Shown here: positions 55,038-63,834 of the stretch, piece after piece
Layout of the letters: each line of letters begins with the position of its first letter
Position numbering within the stretch: position 1 is the first letter of the stretch
Assembly: GCF_003173755.1 (NCBI RefSeq)
Contig: NZ_CP029553.1
Coordinates: 3,620,001-3,684,000, forward strand
Source: Methylobacterium terrae
GTDB lineage: Bacteria; Pseudomonadota; Alphaproteobacteria; Rhizobiales; Beijerinckiaceae
Direction: 5' to 3'
Length of the DNA: 64,000 bases
Position numbers and translations under genes: made by a program
Notes under the pieces: generated by a model
Database searches by the model: none
What the model was told of the DNA's origin: nothing
Seen by the model: only the letters and a program-made list of their open reading frames with translations

Positions 55038-56027
55038 ATGTTCGAGTTCCCGGTCCTGTTCGGCGACATCGGTGGCACCAACGCGCGCTTCGCCGTGCAG
55101 GAGAAGCCGGGGGCCGAGCCGGTCGTGCTCGCCCACGAGAAGACCGCCGCCTATCCCGATCCGAGCGCGGCGATCCGCGATGCCCTCGCGCGGAGCGAGG
55201 TCGTCCCGCCCCGCTCCGCCATCCTGGCGGTGGCCGCCCGGGTCGACGGGCCGGCGGTGCACCTCACCAACGCCCATTGGGTCATCGAGGGCGAGCGGAT
55301 CGGCCGCGATTTCGGCCTCGCGAGCTGCCGGGTCGTGAACGACTACGTGCCGGTGGCCGCCGGCGCCGCCGCCCTCGACCCGGCCGGGCGCGACCGCACG
55401 ATCCTCGAGCAGATCGGCCCGATCCTCTGCCCCGACGGCGGCGCGCGCCTGGTTCTGGGCCCCGGCACCGGCTTCGGCGCCGCCGGCCTCGTCCCCTACG
55501 GCCGCCAGCTCGCCATCGTCTCGACCGAGGCCGGGCACATCGATTTCGGGCCGAGCGACGCGGAGGAGGCCGAGTTCTGGCCCCGTCTCGCCCGGATCGA
55601 GGGCCGCATCACCGTCGAGTCGCTGCTGTCGGGCCCCGGCCTGACCCGCCTCCATGCCGGCCTCGGCGGCGGCGAGGCCGATCCGAAGGACATCACCGAG
55701 CGCGGGATGTCGGGCGAGGATCCGGCGGCGCAGCGCACCCTGCGGGTGTTCGCAAAGCTGCTCGGGCGGCTCTGCGGCGACCTCGCGCTCACCTTCCTGG
55801 CGACCGGCGGGGTCTATATCGGCGGCGGCATCGCGCCCCGGATCCTCGACGTGCTGAACGAGGGCACCTTCCGCCGGGCCTTCGAGCACAAGCCGCCCTT
55901 CTCCGACCGGATGAGCAAGATCCCGACCTGCGTCATCACCATCGCCGATCCGGCGCTGGCCGGCCTCTCGGCGCTCGCCTGCCAGCCGGACCGGTTCGCG
56001 TATGACGGGCAGCACTGGACGGCGTGA
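55038..56027 (+). CDS. glk: Glucokinase
   Basis: Glk phosphorylates glucose with ATP to glucose-6-phosphate. The 329-residue product has the phosphate-1 motif LFGDIGGTNARFAVQ at about 7-21, the sugar-binding VVNDYVPVAAGA, LVLGPGTGFGAAGLVPYG and EAGHIDFGPSDAEEAEFW, and the C-terminal TGGVYIGGGIAPRI. Length and motifs fit the proteobacterial Glk family. It begins 68 bases after the dehydrogenase gene; a shared transcript is possible. Confidence 0.93.
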   Translation: MFEFPVLFGDIGGTNARFAVQEKPGAEPVVLAHEKTAAYPDPSAAIRDALARSEVVPPRSAILAVAARVDGPAVHLTNAHWVIEGERIGRDFGLASCRVVNDYVPVAAGAAALDPAGRDRTILEQIGPILCPDGGARLVLGPGTGFGAAGLVPYGRQLAIVSTEAGHIDFGPSDAEEAEFWPRLARIEGRITVESLLSGPGLTRLHAGLGGGEADPKDITERGMSGEDPAAQRTLRVFAKLLGRLCGDLALTFLATGGVYIGGGIAPRILDVLNEGTFRRAFEHKPPFSDRMSKIPTCVITIADPALAGLSALACQPDRFAYDGQHWTA

Positions 56028-56125
56028 GGGTCCGTCGATCGCCGACGCGGGTTGGCGTCCGCGACGGGTCCGGCATCCTTCGCGTCGTTCGACCGGCTTC
56101 ATCGGGCGACGGGAGCGTCGGTCCC

Positions 56126-56539
56126 TCAATACCCCTTCCACAATCCCGGCGTCGCCAGCTCGACCAGGTGTCCGTCGGGATCGCGAAAGTAGAGGCTGAC
56201 GCCGCCCCGCGGCCAGGTGGTCCGCCCCTCGATCGCGGTTCCCTGTGCGGTCAGGTGCTCCTCCCACGCCGCCAGCGCTCCGGCCGGGATCGACAGGGCG
56301 AGGTGCAGCGGGCCGGAGCCGTCATGGGGCGGGATGGTGCCGCCGGGCGTCGCGATCGGATGCAGCGAGCCGCCGCGGGGGAACAGCAGCAGCACGCCGC
56401 GCCCGGCGACGTCGTAGGCCCGCATCCGGTGGTCCTCGTGGATGCAGGGCAGGCCCATCGTCCCGCCCCAGAACGCGGCCGCCCGCGCGAGGTCGTCGAC
56501 GTAGAGGACCGTCTCGAGGATCCCGGCGATCTCCGGCAT
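56126..56539 (-). CDS. VOC family (glyoxalase/bleomycin resistance-like) protein
   Basis: The 137-residue product has paired beta-alpha-beta modules of the VOC fold: ILETVLYVDDLARAAAFWGG near the N-terminus and PLHLALSIPAGALAAWEEHL in the middle, with YFRDPDGHLVELATPGLWKG near the end (metal Glu in VELA). VOC proteins are metal-dependent lyases, dioxygenases or drug-binding proteins; the reaction is unknown. The gene is convergent with glk. Confidence 0.85.
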   Translation of the reverse strand: MPEIAGILETVLYVDDLARAAAFWGGTMGLPCIHEDHRMRAYDVAGRGVLLLFPRGGSLHPIATPGGTIPPHDGSGPLHLALSIPAGALAAWEEHLTAQGTAIEGRTTWPRGGVSLYFRDPDGHLVELATPGLWKGY

Positions 56540-56582
56540 GGCGCTGCCTCCCTGCCGCTGAAACGCGCGGACGGCGCGCTGG

Positions 56583-57089
56583 TTACGCGGCGGCCGGGTT
56601 GACCGCGTCCTCGGCGAGCTCCGAGAGCACCTCGTCGGTGTTCTCCTCCTCGACCAGGGTCTCCTTGATCAGGTCCTCGGCCTCGGCGAAGCCCAGCTGG
56701 CGCGCCCAGGCCAGCAGGGTGCCGTAGCGGGTGATCTCGTAGTGCTCCACCGCCTGCGCGGCGGCGATCAGGCCGGCATCCAGCGCCTCGCCGCCGGCGA
56801 ACTCGCGCATCACCTCCTCGCCCTCGGCGATGATCCCCTGGATCGCCTGGCAGGTGACGCCCTCGGGCTTCTCGCCGACGGCCCGGAAGACCTGGTCGAG
56901 CCGCTTGACCTGCTCGCGGGTCTCCTCGACGTGGACGCTGAGCGCGCCCCGCAGCTCCTCCGACCGGGCCGCCTGCACCATCTTCGGCAGCGCCTTCAGG
57001 ATCGCGTTCTCGGCGAAGTAGGTATCCTTGAGCTGGTGCAGGAAGAGCGCCCGGAGGTTCTTGTCGCCGGTATTCTTGTCGTCAGCCAT
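56583..57089 (-). CDS. DUF892 ferritin-like protein (YciE/YciF family)
   Basis: The 168-residue four-helix protein belongs to the DUF892 family, ferritin-like stress proteins. It has NLRALFLHQLKDTYFAENAI at about 11-30, VEETREQVKRLDQVFRAVGE and AVEHYEITRYGTLLAWARQL, with Glu and His residues placed for a di-iron centre. The ATG follows GGGAGCATC. It is likely induced in stress, but no regulator site was identified. Confidence 0.88.
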   Translation of the reverse strand: MADDKNTGDKNLRALFLHQLKDTYFAENAILKALPKMVQAARSEELRGALSVHVEETREQVKRLDQVFRAVGEKPEGVTCQAIQGIIAEGEEVMREFAGGEALDAGLIAAAQAVEHYEITRYGTLLAWARQLGFAEAEDLIKETLVEEENTDEVLSELAEDAVNPAAA

Positions 57090-57260
57090 TAAGATGCTCC
57101 CGTGGGGTACCGAGGTGCCCCCGGCAACTCGCAGCCGCCCGGCTTCGTTCCGGCCTGCGCCTTCCGGCGATCACGGCTCGGCGACCGGGTCTGGTCGAGC
57201 AGGACCCTCGTCGCCATTGTCAGGGGGTGGGGGCGTGGATCCGCGCGGGAGATCACCCCG

Positions 57261-57605
57261 ATGACGACATTGTTCGACGAACGGGAGCGGGCGGCCGAGG
57301 CGTTGTTCGCCCTCGACGAGGAGTTGCGCTTCCTGGCGATCGCCCGGCGCAACAAGATGCTCGGCGAGTGGATGTGCGCGCGTCTGAACCTCGGCGGCGG
57401 CGAGGCCGAGGCCTACAAGCGCCGGCTGGTCGAGGCCGGCGCGATGCCGCCGCCGGTCGGCCGCTCGCCGGACGACGCGCTGGCCGAGCGGCTTCGCGCC
57501 GAGCTCGCGCAGCGAGGCGCGGCGGCCGACGACCTGCCCGGGCTGATCGCCCGCTACGGCGCCGAGGCGGCCCGGACCGTGCGCGAGCAGGCGCGCTCCG
57601 GATAG
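57261..57605 (+). CDS. ATPase inhibitor subunit zeta (DUF1476)
   Basis: The 114-residue product starts MTTLFDERERAAEALFALDE followed by ELRFLAIARRNKMLGEW. This is the DUF1476 pattern of the zeta subunit that inhibits the F1-ATPase in alphaproteobacteria by entering the catalytic interface with its N-terminal helix. The N-terminal inhibitory region is intact. The ATG at 57261 is clear; longer frames upstream are not conserved. It ends near a convergent spoVR stop. Confidence 0.87.
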   Translation: MTTLFDERERAAEALFALDEELRFLAIARRNKMLGEWMCARLNLGGGEAEAYKRRLVEAGAMPPPVGRSPDDALAERLRAELAQRGAAADDLPGLIARYGAEAARTVREQARSG

Positions 57606-57619
57606 GACGAACTCCAAAC

Positions 57620-57654
57620 CCCACCCGCAGCCTCGGGACGAGGCCGTGGGTGGG
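57620..57654. terminator. Hairpin between convergent zeta-subunit and spoVR genes
   Basis: The outer stem CCCACCC pairs with GGGTGGG, and an inner six-pair stem GCCTCG-GGA-CGAGGC follows a three-base internal loop. It lies 15 bases after the zeta-subunit stop and 25 bases after the spoVR stop. There is no T tract; it may act in both directions. Confidence 0.55.
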
Positions 57655-57678
57655 ATGGCAGGAGGGGTCGACGCCTTC

Positions 57679-59259
57679 TCAGAAGAAGGTCGGCCGCGCG
57701 CTGGCGGTGTGCTCCTTGAGCACGGCGCCGGTGGTGGTATCGACCTCCTTCATCAGCACGTCGTAGCCCCACAGGTCGGCGAGGTGCTGAAGCACCCGCA
57801 TCGCGTCGTCCTTGTTGAGCAGGACGCGGTTCAGCACCTTGTGGTGCAGGATCAGCTTGCGGTCGCCTTCCAGATCGACGTCGACCACCTCGATGTCGGG
57901 ATCGAGCCAGGCGACGTCGTATTGCCGCGCGAAGGCGCGGCGCAGGCGCCGGTAGCCGCGTTCGTCGTGGATCGCCTCGACGCGCAAGTCCGGCTTGTCC
58001 GGGTCGTCGGTGACGTGGAACAGCCGCAGCTGACGCATCAGCTTGGGGCTGAGGAACTGGGCGATGAAGCTCTCGTCGCGGTAATTGGCCCAGACGTCGC
58101 GCAAGACCTCCATCGCGTCGCCGCTGCCGGCGATGTCGGGGAACCACGCCCGGTCCTCCTCGGTCGGCTCGGTGCAGATGCGGGCGATGTCCGTCATCAT
58201 GGCAAAGCCGATGGCGTAGGGGTTGTGGCCGCCGTAATGCCGGTCGTCGTAAGTGGGCTGGCGGATCACGTTGGTGTGCGACTGCAGGAATTCGAGGTAG
58301 GCCGCCTCGTCGATCTGCCCGGTCTCCGACAGCCGGGTCATGATCCGGTAGTGGTTGTAGGTGGCGCAGCCCTCGTTCATCACCTTGGTCTGGCGCTGCG
58401 GGTAGAAGTACTGCGCCACGTGGCGGACGATGCGCAGGATCTCGCGCTGCCACGGCTGGAGCCGCGGCGCCGCCTTCTCCAGGAAGTAGAGGATGTTCTC
58501 CTGCGGCAGTTCCAGCAGCGCCCGGCGCCGCTCGGCGCCCGGGTCGGGCCGGCCCGACTGGGCCTTGGCCGGGAGGGTGCGCCAGAGGTCGTTGTACATC
58601 CTCTCCTGGTGCTCCTGGCGCTCGCGCTCGCGGCGCTGCTCGGAGGAGAGGTCGGGGCGCTTCTTGCGGGGGTAGCGGTGGACGCCCTGGTTCATCAGCG
58701 CGTGGGCGGCGTCCAGCACCGATTCGACGGCGTTGTGGCCGTAGCGCTCCTCGCACCGGGTGATGAAGGTCTTGGCGAATTCCAGGTAGTCGAGGATGCC
58801 CTCCGCGTCGGTCCACTGCCGGAAGAGGTAGTTGTTCTTGAAGAAGTGGTTGTGGCCGAAGGCGGCGTGGGCGATGACGAGGGTCTGCATCGTCGCCGTG
58901 TTCTCCTCCATGATGTAGGAGATGCACGGGTCGGAGTTGATGACGATCTCGTAGGCCAGCCCCATCAGACCGCGGCGATAGCCGGCCTCGTGCTGGGCGA
59001 AGTGCTTGCCGAACGACCAGTGCTTGTAGAACAGCGGCATGCCGATCGACGCGTAGGCGTCCAGCATCTGCTCGGCGGTGATGATCTCGATCTGGTTGGG
59101 GTACCAGCTCAGGCCCAGCTCCGGCCCGGCGATCGCCTCGCAGGCGTCGTGGATGCGCCGGATGGTGTCGAAATCCCAGTCGTTGCCGGTGAAGAGCGGG
59201 CCCTTCCTGGCGAACACGGCCGGGCCGGCGGGCCGCGCGTCGAAGGTGGTGGAACTCAT
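57679..59259 (-). CDS. spoVR: SpoVR family protein
   Basis: The 526-residue product has GLSWYPNQIEIITAEQMLDA at about 49-68, MPLFYKHWSFGKHFAQHEAG, and CISYIMEENTATMQTLVIAH, all SpoVR/YcgB landmarks, with several His/Glu residues that may bind metal. The molecular role is unknown; the name comes from Bacillus sporulation, but the family occurs in non-sporulating bacteria with PrkA and YeaH, as here. It is the last of three genes on one strand. Confidence 0.93.
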   Translation of the reverse strand: MSSTTFDARPAGPAVFARKGPLFTGNDWDFDTIRRIHDACEAIAGPELGLSWYPNQIEIITAEQMLDAYASIGMPLFYKHWSFGKHFAQHEAGYRRGLMGLAYEIVINSDPCISYIMEENTATMQTLVIAHAAFGHNHFFKNNYLFRQWTDAEGILDYLEFAKTFITRCEERYGHNAVESVLDAAHALMNQGVHRYPRKKRPDLSSEQRRERERQEHQERMYNDLWRTLPAKAQSGRPDPGAERRRALLELPQENILYFLEKAAPRLQPWQREILRIVRHVAQYFYPQRQTKVMNEGCATYNHYRIMTRLSETGQIDEAAYLEFLQSHTNVIRQPTYDDRHYGGHNPYAIGFAMMTDIARICTEPTEEDRAWFPDIAGSGDAMEVLRDVWANYRDESFIAQFLSPKLMRQLRLFHVTDDPDKPDLRVEAIHDERGYRRLRRAFARQYDVAWLDPDIEVVDVDLEGDRKLILHHKVLNRVLLNKDDAMRVLQHLADLWGYDVLMKEVDTTTGAVLKEHTASARPTFF

Positions 59260-59351
59260 CGGGCGTCGAACCTCCCGGTGTTTCGTGCATCCCCCGGCGG
59301 GACGCGGGCCCTCGGTTCAGTCGCGCGGCCCGCGCGCGGGCCGCGTCCTCG

Positions 59352-60665
59352 TCACGGCGACGCCGCTTCCTGGCCGGCCTTGCGGGCGAACAGCTCGCGG
59401 AAGACCGGGTAGATGTCGCGGCGGTGGTTGACCTTGCGCATCGCCAGCACCGAGTTGGTCTTGGAGACCGGCTCGTAGGTGCGCCAGAGCGTGGTGCGGT
59501 GCTCGACGAAGCCGGCCCGCGGCCCGCCCTCGTCGCCGACCTCGAGATAGGCGAAGTACTGGCAGGCCGGCAGGATCGCGGAGCGCAGGAGGTCCTGGGA
59601 GGTGGCCCCGTCGCTCGACACGTTGTCGCCGTCCGAGGCCTGCGCCGCGTAGATGTTCCAGTCCTCGGGATTGTAGCGCTCGGCGATGATCCGCTTCATC
59701 TCGACCAGTGCAGACGACACGAGGGTGCCGCCGGTCTCGCGCGAGCCGAAGAAGGTCTCCTCGTCGACCTCCTTGGCGTGGTCGGTGTGGCGGATGAAGA
59801 CGATCTCGACGTGCTTGTAGCGCCGGGTCAGGAAGATGTGCAGCAGGATGTAGAACCTCTTGGCGAGGTCCTTCATGTGCTCGGTCATCGAGCCCGAGAC
59901 GTCCATCAGGCAGAACATCACCGCCTGGGCCACGGGCCGCGGATAGGGCTCGAAGCGCCGGTAGCGCAGGTCGATCGGGTCGACGTAGGGGATGCGCTGC
60001 GAGCGGGTGCGCAGGCGCGCGAGCTCCGCCTTCAGCTCGTCGAGGATCGCGGCATCGGGATCGCTCTCCTCCAGCGCCCGGATCTCCTCCTCCAGCGCCT
60101 CCAGCTCGAAGGCCTTCGGCCGCTTGAGGGCGATGCGCCGCGACAGCGAGTTGCGCAGCGTCCGCCCGAGGGCGAGATTCGCCGGCGAGCCGGTCACCGT
60201 GTAGCCGGCCCGGCGCAGGGCCTCGGTGGCGACGACCGCGAGGCGGCGCTTGGCGAGGTCGGGCAGTTCCAGGTCCTCGAGGAAGAGTTCCAGGAATTCC
60301 TCGCGGGTGAGGACGAAGCGGAACGTGTCCTCGCCGTCCTGGCCGCCGTCGCCGGCGTCGCCGCTGCCCCCCCCTCCCCCGCCGCCGCCCGGCGGGCGCT
60401 CGATCAGGTCGCCCTCGATGTAGGTCTTGTTGCCCGGCAGGATGTGGTCCTGGATCCCGGTCGAGGGGTTGCGGGTGAATTTCGGCTCGCGCACGCCGTC
60501 GACCGGAACGGTGACGTTGCCGTCCTTGCCGAGGTCCTTGATGTCCTTGTCCCGGGCCGCCTCGCGCACGGCGCGCTGGGCCACGTCCCGGACGCGGCGC
60601 AGGAAGCGCTGCCGGTTCGCCAGGCTCTTGCCGCCGGGATTGAGGCGTCGATCGATGATGTGCAT
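59352..60665 (-). CDS. yeaH: YeaH/YhbH family protein (DUF444, VWA-like)
   Basis: The 437-residue product has the family start MHIIDRRLNPGGKSLANRQR and a glycine-rich linker (PPGGGGGGGGSGDAGDGG at about 91-108). A von Willebrand A-like domain follows with the metal site CLMDVSGSMTEHMKDLAKRF near 257-276. In E. coli YeaH works with the kinase YeaG (PrkA) in stress and nitrogen starvation. It lies between prkA (121 bases upstream) and spoVR (92 bases downstream). Confidence 0.93.
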   Translation of the reverse strand: MHIIDRRLNPGGKSLANRQRFLRRVRDVAQRAVREAARDKDIKDLGKDGNVTVPVDGVREPKFTRNPSTGIQDHILPGNKTYIEGDLIERPPGGGGGGGGSGDAGDGGQDGEDTFRFVLTREEFLELFLEDLELPDLAKRRLAVVATEALRRAGYTVTGSPANLALGRTLRNSLSRRIALKRPKAFELEALEEEIRALEESDPDAAILDELKAELARLRTRSQRIPYVDPIDLRYRRFEPYPRPVAQAVMFCLMDVSGSMTEHMKDLAKRFYILLHIFLTRRYKHVEIVFIRHTDHAKEVDEETFFGSRETGGTLVSSALVEMKRIIAERYNPEDWNIYAAQASDGDNVSSDGATSQDLLRSAILPACQYFAYLEVGDEGGPRAGFVEHRTTLWRTYEPVSKTNSVLAMRKVNHRRDIYPVFRELFARKAGQEAASP

Positions 60666-60786
60666 CCGCTTCGCGCTCTCCGATCACGCCATCTTAACCT
60701 GCCGGGCCCGTCCCCCGCCATCGCTCCGAGGGGGGAGGCCCGTGGGACAAGCGCCCGCGGGCCTCGATGGTTCAGCCCGCCCGGGG

Positions 60787-62739
60787 TCAGCCCGCCTGCT
60801 TGACGCGCATGTACCACTCGACGAGGCGGCGGACCTGGCGCTCGGTGTAGCCGCGGTCCTTCATCCGCTCGACGAACTCGCCGTGCTTCTTCTCGGTCTC
60901 GCTGTCCTTCTTCGAGCCGAAGGAGATGACCGGCAGGAGTTCCTCCACCTGGCTGAACATCCGCCGCTCGATCACCTCCCGGATCTTCTCGTAGGAGGTC
61001 CAGGACGGGTTGCGCCCGCCGTGCTGGGCCCGCGAGCGCAGGGCGAACTTCACCACCTCGTTGCGGAAATCCTTCGGGTTGGCGATGCCCGCCGGCTTCT
61101 CGATCTTGGTGAGCTCCTGGTTCAGGAGCTCGCGGTTGAGGAGCTGCCCGGTCTCCGGGTCCTTGAAGTCCTGGTCCTCGATCCAGGCGTCCGCGTAGTC
61201 GATGTAGCGGTCGAACAGGTTCTGGCCGTAATCGTGGTAGGATTCGAGGTAGGCCTTCTGGATCTCGTGGCCGATGAACTCGGCGTAGCGCGGCGCCAGC
61301 TCGCCCTTGATGAATTCGAGGTAGCGCTTCTCGGTCTCGGGCGGCAGCTGCTCGCGGCGCAGCGACTGCTCGAGGACGTACATCAGGTGGACCGGGTCGG
61401 CCGAGACCTCGGTGGTGTCGTGGTTGAAGGTGGCGGCCATCACCTTGAAGGCGAAGCGGGTCGAGATCCCGTCCATGCCCTCGTCGACGCCGGCGGTGTC
61501 CTTGTATTCCTGCATCGAGCGGGCGCGGGGATCGACCTCGCGCAAGGACTCGCCGTCATAGACCCGCATCTTGGAGAAGACGTTCGAATTCGCGTGCTCG
61601 CGCAGGCGCGAGAGCACCGAGAACCGGGCCAGCATCTCGAGCGTGCCGGGGGCGCAGCGCGCCGCGGCGAGCTCGGACCCTGAGACCAGCTTCTCGTAGA
61701 TCCGCTGCTCCTCGGTGACGCGCAGGCAGTACGGCACCTTGATGACGTAGATTCGGTCGATGAAGGCTTCGTTGTTCTTGTTGGTCTTGAAGCTCTGCCA
61801 CTCGGCCTCGTTCGAGTGGGCGAGGATGATGCCGGTGAAGGGGATCGCGCCGATGTTCTCGGTGCCGACGTAGTTGCCCTCCTGCGTCGCGGTGAGCAGG
61901 GGGTGGAGCATCTTGATCGGCGCCTTGAACATCTCGACGAATTCGAGGATGCCCTGGTTCGCCCGGTTGAGGCCGCCCGAGTAGGAATAGGCGTCGGGAT
62001 CGGCCTGGCTCAGGGTCTCGAGCTTGCGGATGTCGACCTTGCCGACGAGGGACGAGATGTCCTGGTTGTTCTCGTCGCCCGGCTCGGTCTTGGCGATTCC
62101 GATCTGGCGCAGGCGCGACGGGTTGACCTTGACGACCTTGAACTTCGAGATGTCGCCGCCGAACTCGTCGAGGCGCTTCAGGCACCACGGGCTCATCAGG
62201 CCGGTCAGGCGCCGCCGCGGCACGCCGTAGCGCTCCTCGATCATCGGCCCCATCGTCTCGGGGTCGAACAGCACCAGCGGGCTCTCGAAGACCGGGCTCA
62301 TCTCGTTGCCGGCCTTGAGCACGTAGATCGGGTGCACCTCCATCAGAGCCTTCAGCCGCTCGGCGAGGGACGACTTGCCGCCGCCCACCGGCCCGAGCAG
62401 GTAGAGGATCTGCTTGCGCTCCTCCAGTCCTTGCGCGGCGTGGCGGAAGAACGAGACGATCCGCTCAATCGTCTCCTCCATGCCGTAGAACTCGGAGAAG
62501 GCGGGGTAGGTGCGGATGGTCCGGTTCATGAAGATCCGGCCCAGGCGCTGATCCCGCGCCGTATCGATGAACTCGGGCTGCCCGATCGCGTCGAGAATGC
62601 GCTCCGGCGCACTCGCGTACATCAAGGGATTGTCACGGCAGGCGTCGAGATACTCGGAGAGCGTCAGCTCCGAATCCCTCCGGGACTCGTAGCTGCGCGC
62701 GAAAGTTTGAAAGAGGTCGCTCGCTGACGGCATTGGCAT
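60787..62739 (-). CDS. prkA: PrkA family serine protein kinase
   Basis: The 650-residue product has an AAA+-like N-terminal domain with Walker A GPVGGGKSSLAERL at about 113-126 and PLLTATQEGNYVGTENIGAI, with GIILAHSNEAEW in the middle, and a C-terminal kinase-like domain containing DYGQNLFDRYIDYADAWIED. Members (YeaG in E. coli) are stress-induced serine kinases or AAA+ proteins. It is the first gene of the prkA-yeaH-spoVR unit. Two base pairs of near-start ATGs exist (MPMPS); 62739 is used. Confidence 0.94.
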   Translation of the reverse strand: MPMPSASDLFQTFARSYESRRDSELTLSEYLDACRDNPLMYASAPERILDAIGQPEFIDTARDQRLGRIFMNRTIRTYPAFSEFYGMEETIERIVSFFRHAAQGLEERKQILYLLGPVGGGKSSLAERLKALMEVHPIYVLKAGNEMSPVFESPLVLFDPETMGPMIEERYGVPRRRLTGLMSPWCLKRLDEFGGDISKFKVVKVNPSRLRQIGIAKTEPGDENNQDISSLVGKVDIRKLETLSQADPDAYSYSGGLNRANQGILEFVEMFKAPIKMLHPLLTATQEGNYVGTENIGAIPFTGIILAHSNEAEWQSFKTNKNNEAFIDRIYVIKVPYCLRVTEEQRIYEKLVSGSELAAARCAPGTLEMLARFSVLSRLREHANSNVFSKMRVYDGESLREVDPRARSMQEYKDTAGVDEGMDGISTRFAFKVMAATFNHDTTEVSADPVHLMYVLEQSLRREQLPPETEKRYLEFIKGELAPRYAEFIGHEIQKAYLESYHDYGQNLFDRYIDYADAWIEDQDFKDPETGQLLNRELLNQELTKIEKPAGIANPKDFRNEVVKFALRSRAQHGGRNPSWTSYEKIREVIERRMFSQVEELLPVISFGSKKDSETEKKHGEFVERMKDRGYTERQVRRLVEWYMRVKQAG

Positions 62740-63156
62740 TCCGGACCCTCACGACATCGCCAGGATCATCCTGTCCCGCCTCGGATGCAATCGATATCCC
62801 CATGTTTGTCGCAGCGCGGCGACGTTGGGAGGGATGCGGAGACGGGCAGGAGCCTGTATGCAGGCCGGCTGCGGGCAAGGCGCGTGCCGCAGCGGCCGGG
62901 AAAGTCGCAAGTTCGCCAAGGCGAAAGCCGGTGCGCGACCGGCCCTGTGCCGTAAAGGACACGCCTGTTCCGGTTCTTCCACACCCCTCGAAGCGCCGTC
63001 GGGCACTCCGCGAGACGTGAGGGAAACGCCGGCCGCCGGGTCGCCGTTCCCGCTTCGTTTCGGCAGCCCGGGGACGGCCCCTGCGCGAGGGGCAAGGGCC
63101 CGGAGGCCGCCAGCGAGCGCCGGCAGGCGCAAGGAAGCCGCCGGCGCGGCGGGCGA
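62740..63156. other. Intergenic region upstream of prkA, no gene supported
   Basis: The 417 bases between prkA and the next gene (both minus strand) probably hold the prkA promoter. I see only small GC inverted repeats (for example GCCGGT-GCGCG-ACCGGC near 62930) and no gene, tRNA or recognised riboswitch. Confidence 0.4.
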
Positions 63157-63630
63157 TCAGAGGTCGGTGGTGTCCTTCTTGGCGCCGTCCTTCGAGTCCT
63201 TGGGGCCTTCCTTGGTCCCGGCGGGCCCGACCGTGAGCTTGATGGTCTGGGTGCTGACGTTGCCGTCAGTGCCCTTGATCTCCACCGTCACCTCGTCGTT
63301 GCCGGTGAAGCCGGCCTTGCTCTCGTAGAACAGGGCCTGGACGTTGGCCTCGGCGTTCGGGCAGCGGTAGGTGGCCGGCGTCTTCACCTTGCCGGCGCGC
63401 TGGATCAGGGCGCCGTTCTTCGGCGGGCTCGTCACCTTCAGCTCGGGCTGCGGCCCGAGCGAGCAGTCCTTCTTCATGTTCGGCACCATCACGAGCCGGA
63501 CCTGCTTGCCGGAGGCGACGGCGTGCTCGCGGACCTTGGGCGCCTGGGCGAGGACGGGGCCTGCGGCCAGCACGGGCCCGGCGGCCATCAGGACGGCGAG
63601 CGCCAGGGTCGGGCGGAAGGGGCTGGTCAT
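63157..63630 (-). CDS. Secreted hypothetical protein
   Basis: The 157-residue product has a signal peptide (MTSPFRPTLALAVLMAAGPV, cleaved near VLAQA, with a repeated AAGPVLAAGPVLA). The mature part is a small beta domain with two cysteines (KKDCSLGPQP and TYRCPNAEAN) that may form a disulfide, and a NDEVTVEIKGTDGNVSTQTI segment. It ends in a Lys/Asp-rich tail (KEGPKDSKDGAKKDTTDL). The family is not recognised. Confidence 0.75.
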   Translation of the reverse strand: MTSPFRPTLALAVLMAAGPVLAAGPVLAQAPKVREHAVASGKQVRLVMVPNMKKDCSLGPQPELKVTSPPKNGALIQRAGKVKTPATYRCPNAEANVQALFYESKAGFTGNDEVTVEIKGTDGNVSTQTIKLTVGPAGTKEGPKDSKDGAKKDTTDL

Positions 63631-63729
63631 GTGGCTCTCAAGCTCTCCGAGGGGATGCCGGCCGCATGTGGGGAGCGGGCCCTTCGCCGTCGAGGGCCCG
63701 AGGCCCGGGTTCCGTCGAGGAAGCCCGTT

Positions 63730-63834
63730 TCAGTGCAGGACCAGCATCACGAACAGGTTGAACAGCCCGAGCAGGGCCACGCCGCCGAGCCAGAGCCAGT
63801 AGCCCCGCCCCTCGACCGGGTAGTCGCCGATCAT
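63730..63834 (-). CDS. 34-residue membrane microprotein
   Basis: The frame encodes a short polar start (MIGDYPVEGRGYW) and one membrane helix (LWLGGVALLGLFNLFVMLVL). Its ATG overlaps the stop of the gene upstream by four bases (ATGA), which indicates translational coupling and favours a real gene. The function is unknown. Confidence 0.55.
   Translation of the reverse strand: MIGDYPVEGRGYWLWLGGVALLGLFNLFVMLVLH

Noticed and set aside
62840..62980. Possible cobalamin or other riboswitch upstream of prkA
   Set aside because: I looked for B12-box and other conserved cores on both strands and found only unstructured GC-rich repeats. prkA is also not a typical target.
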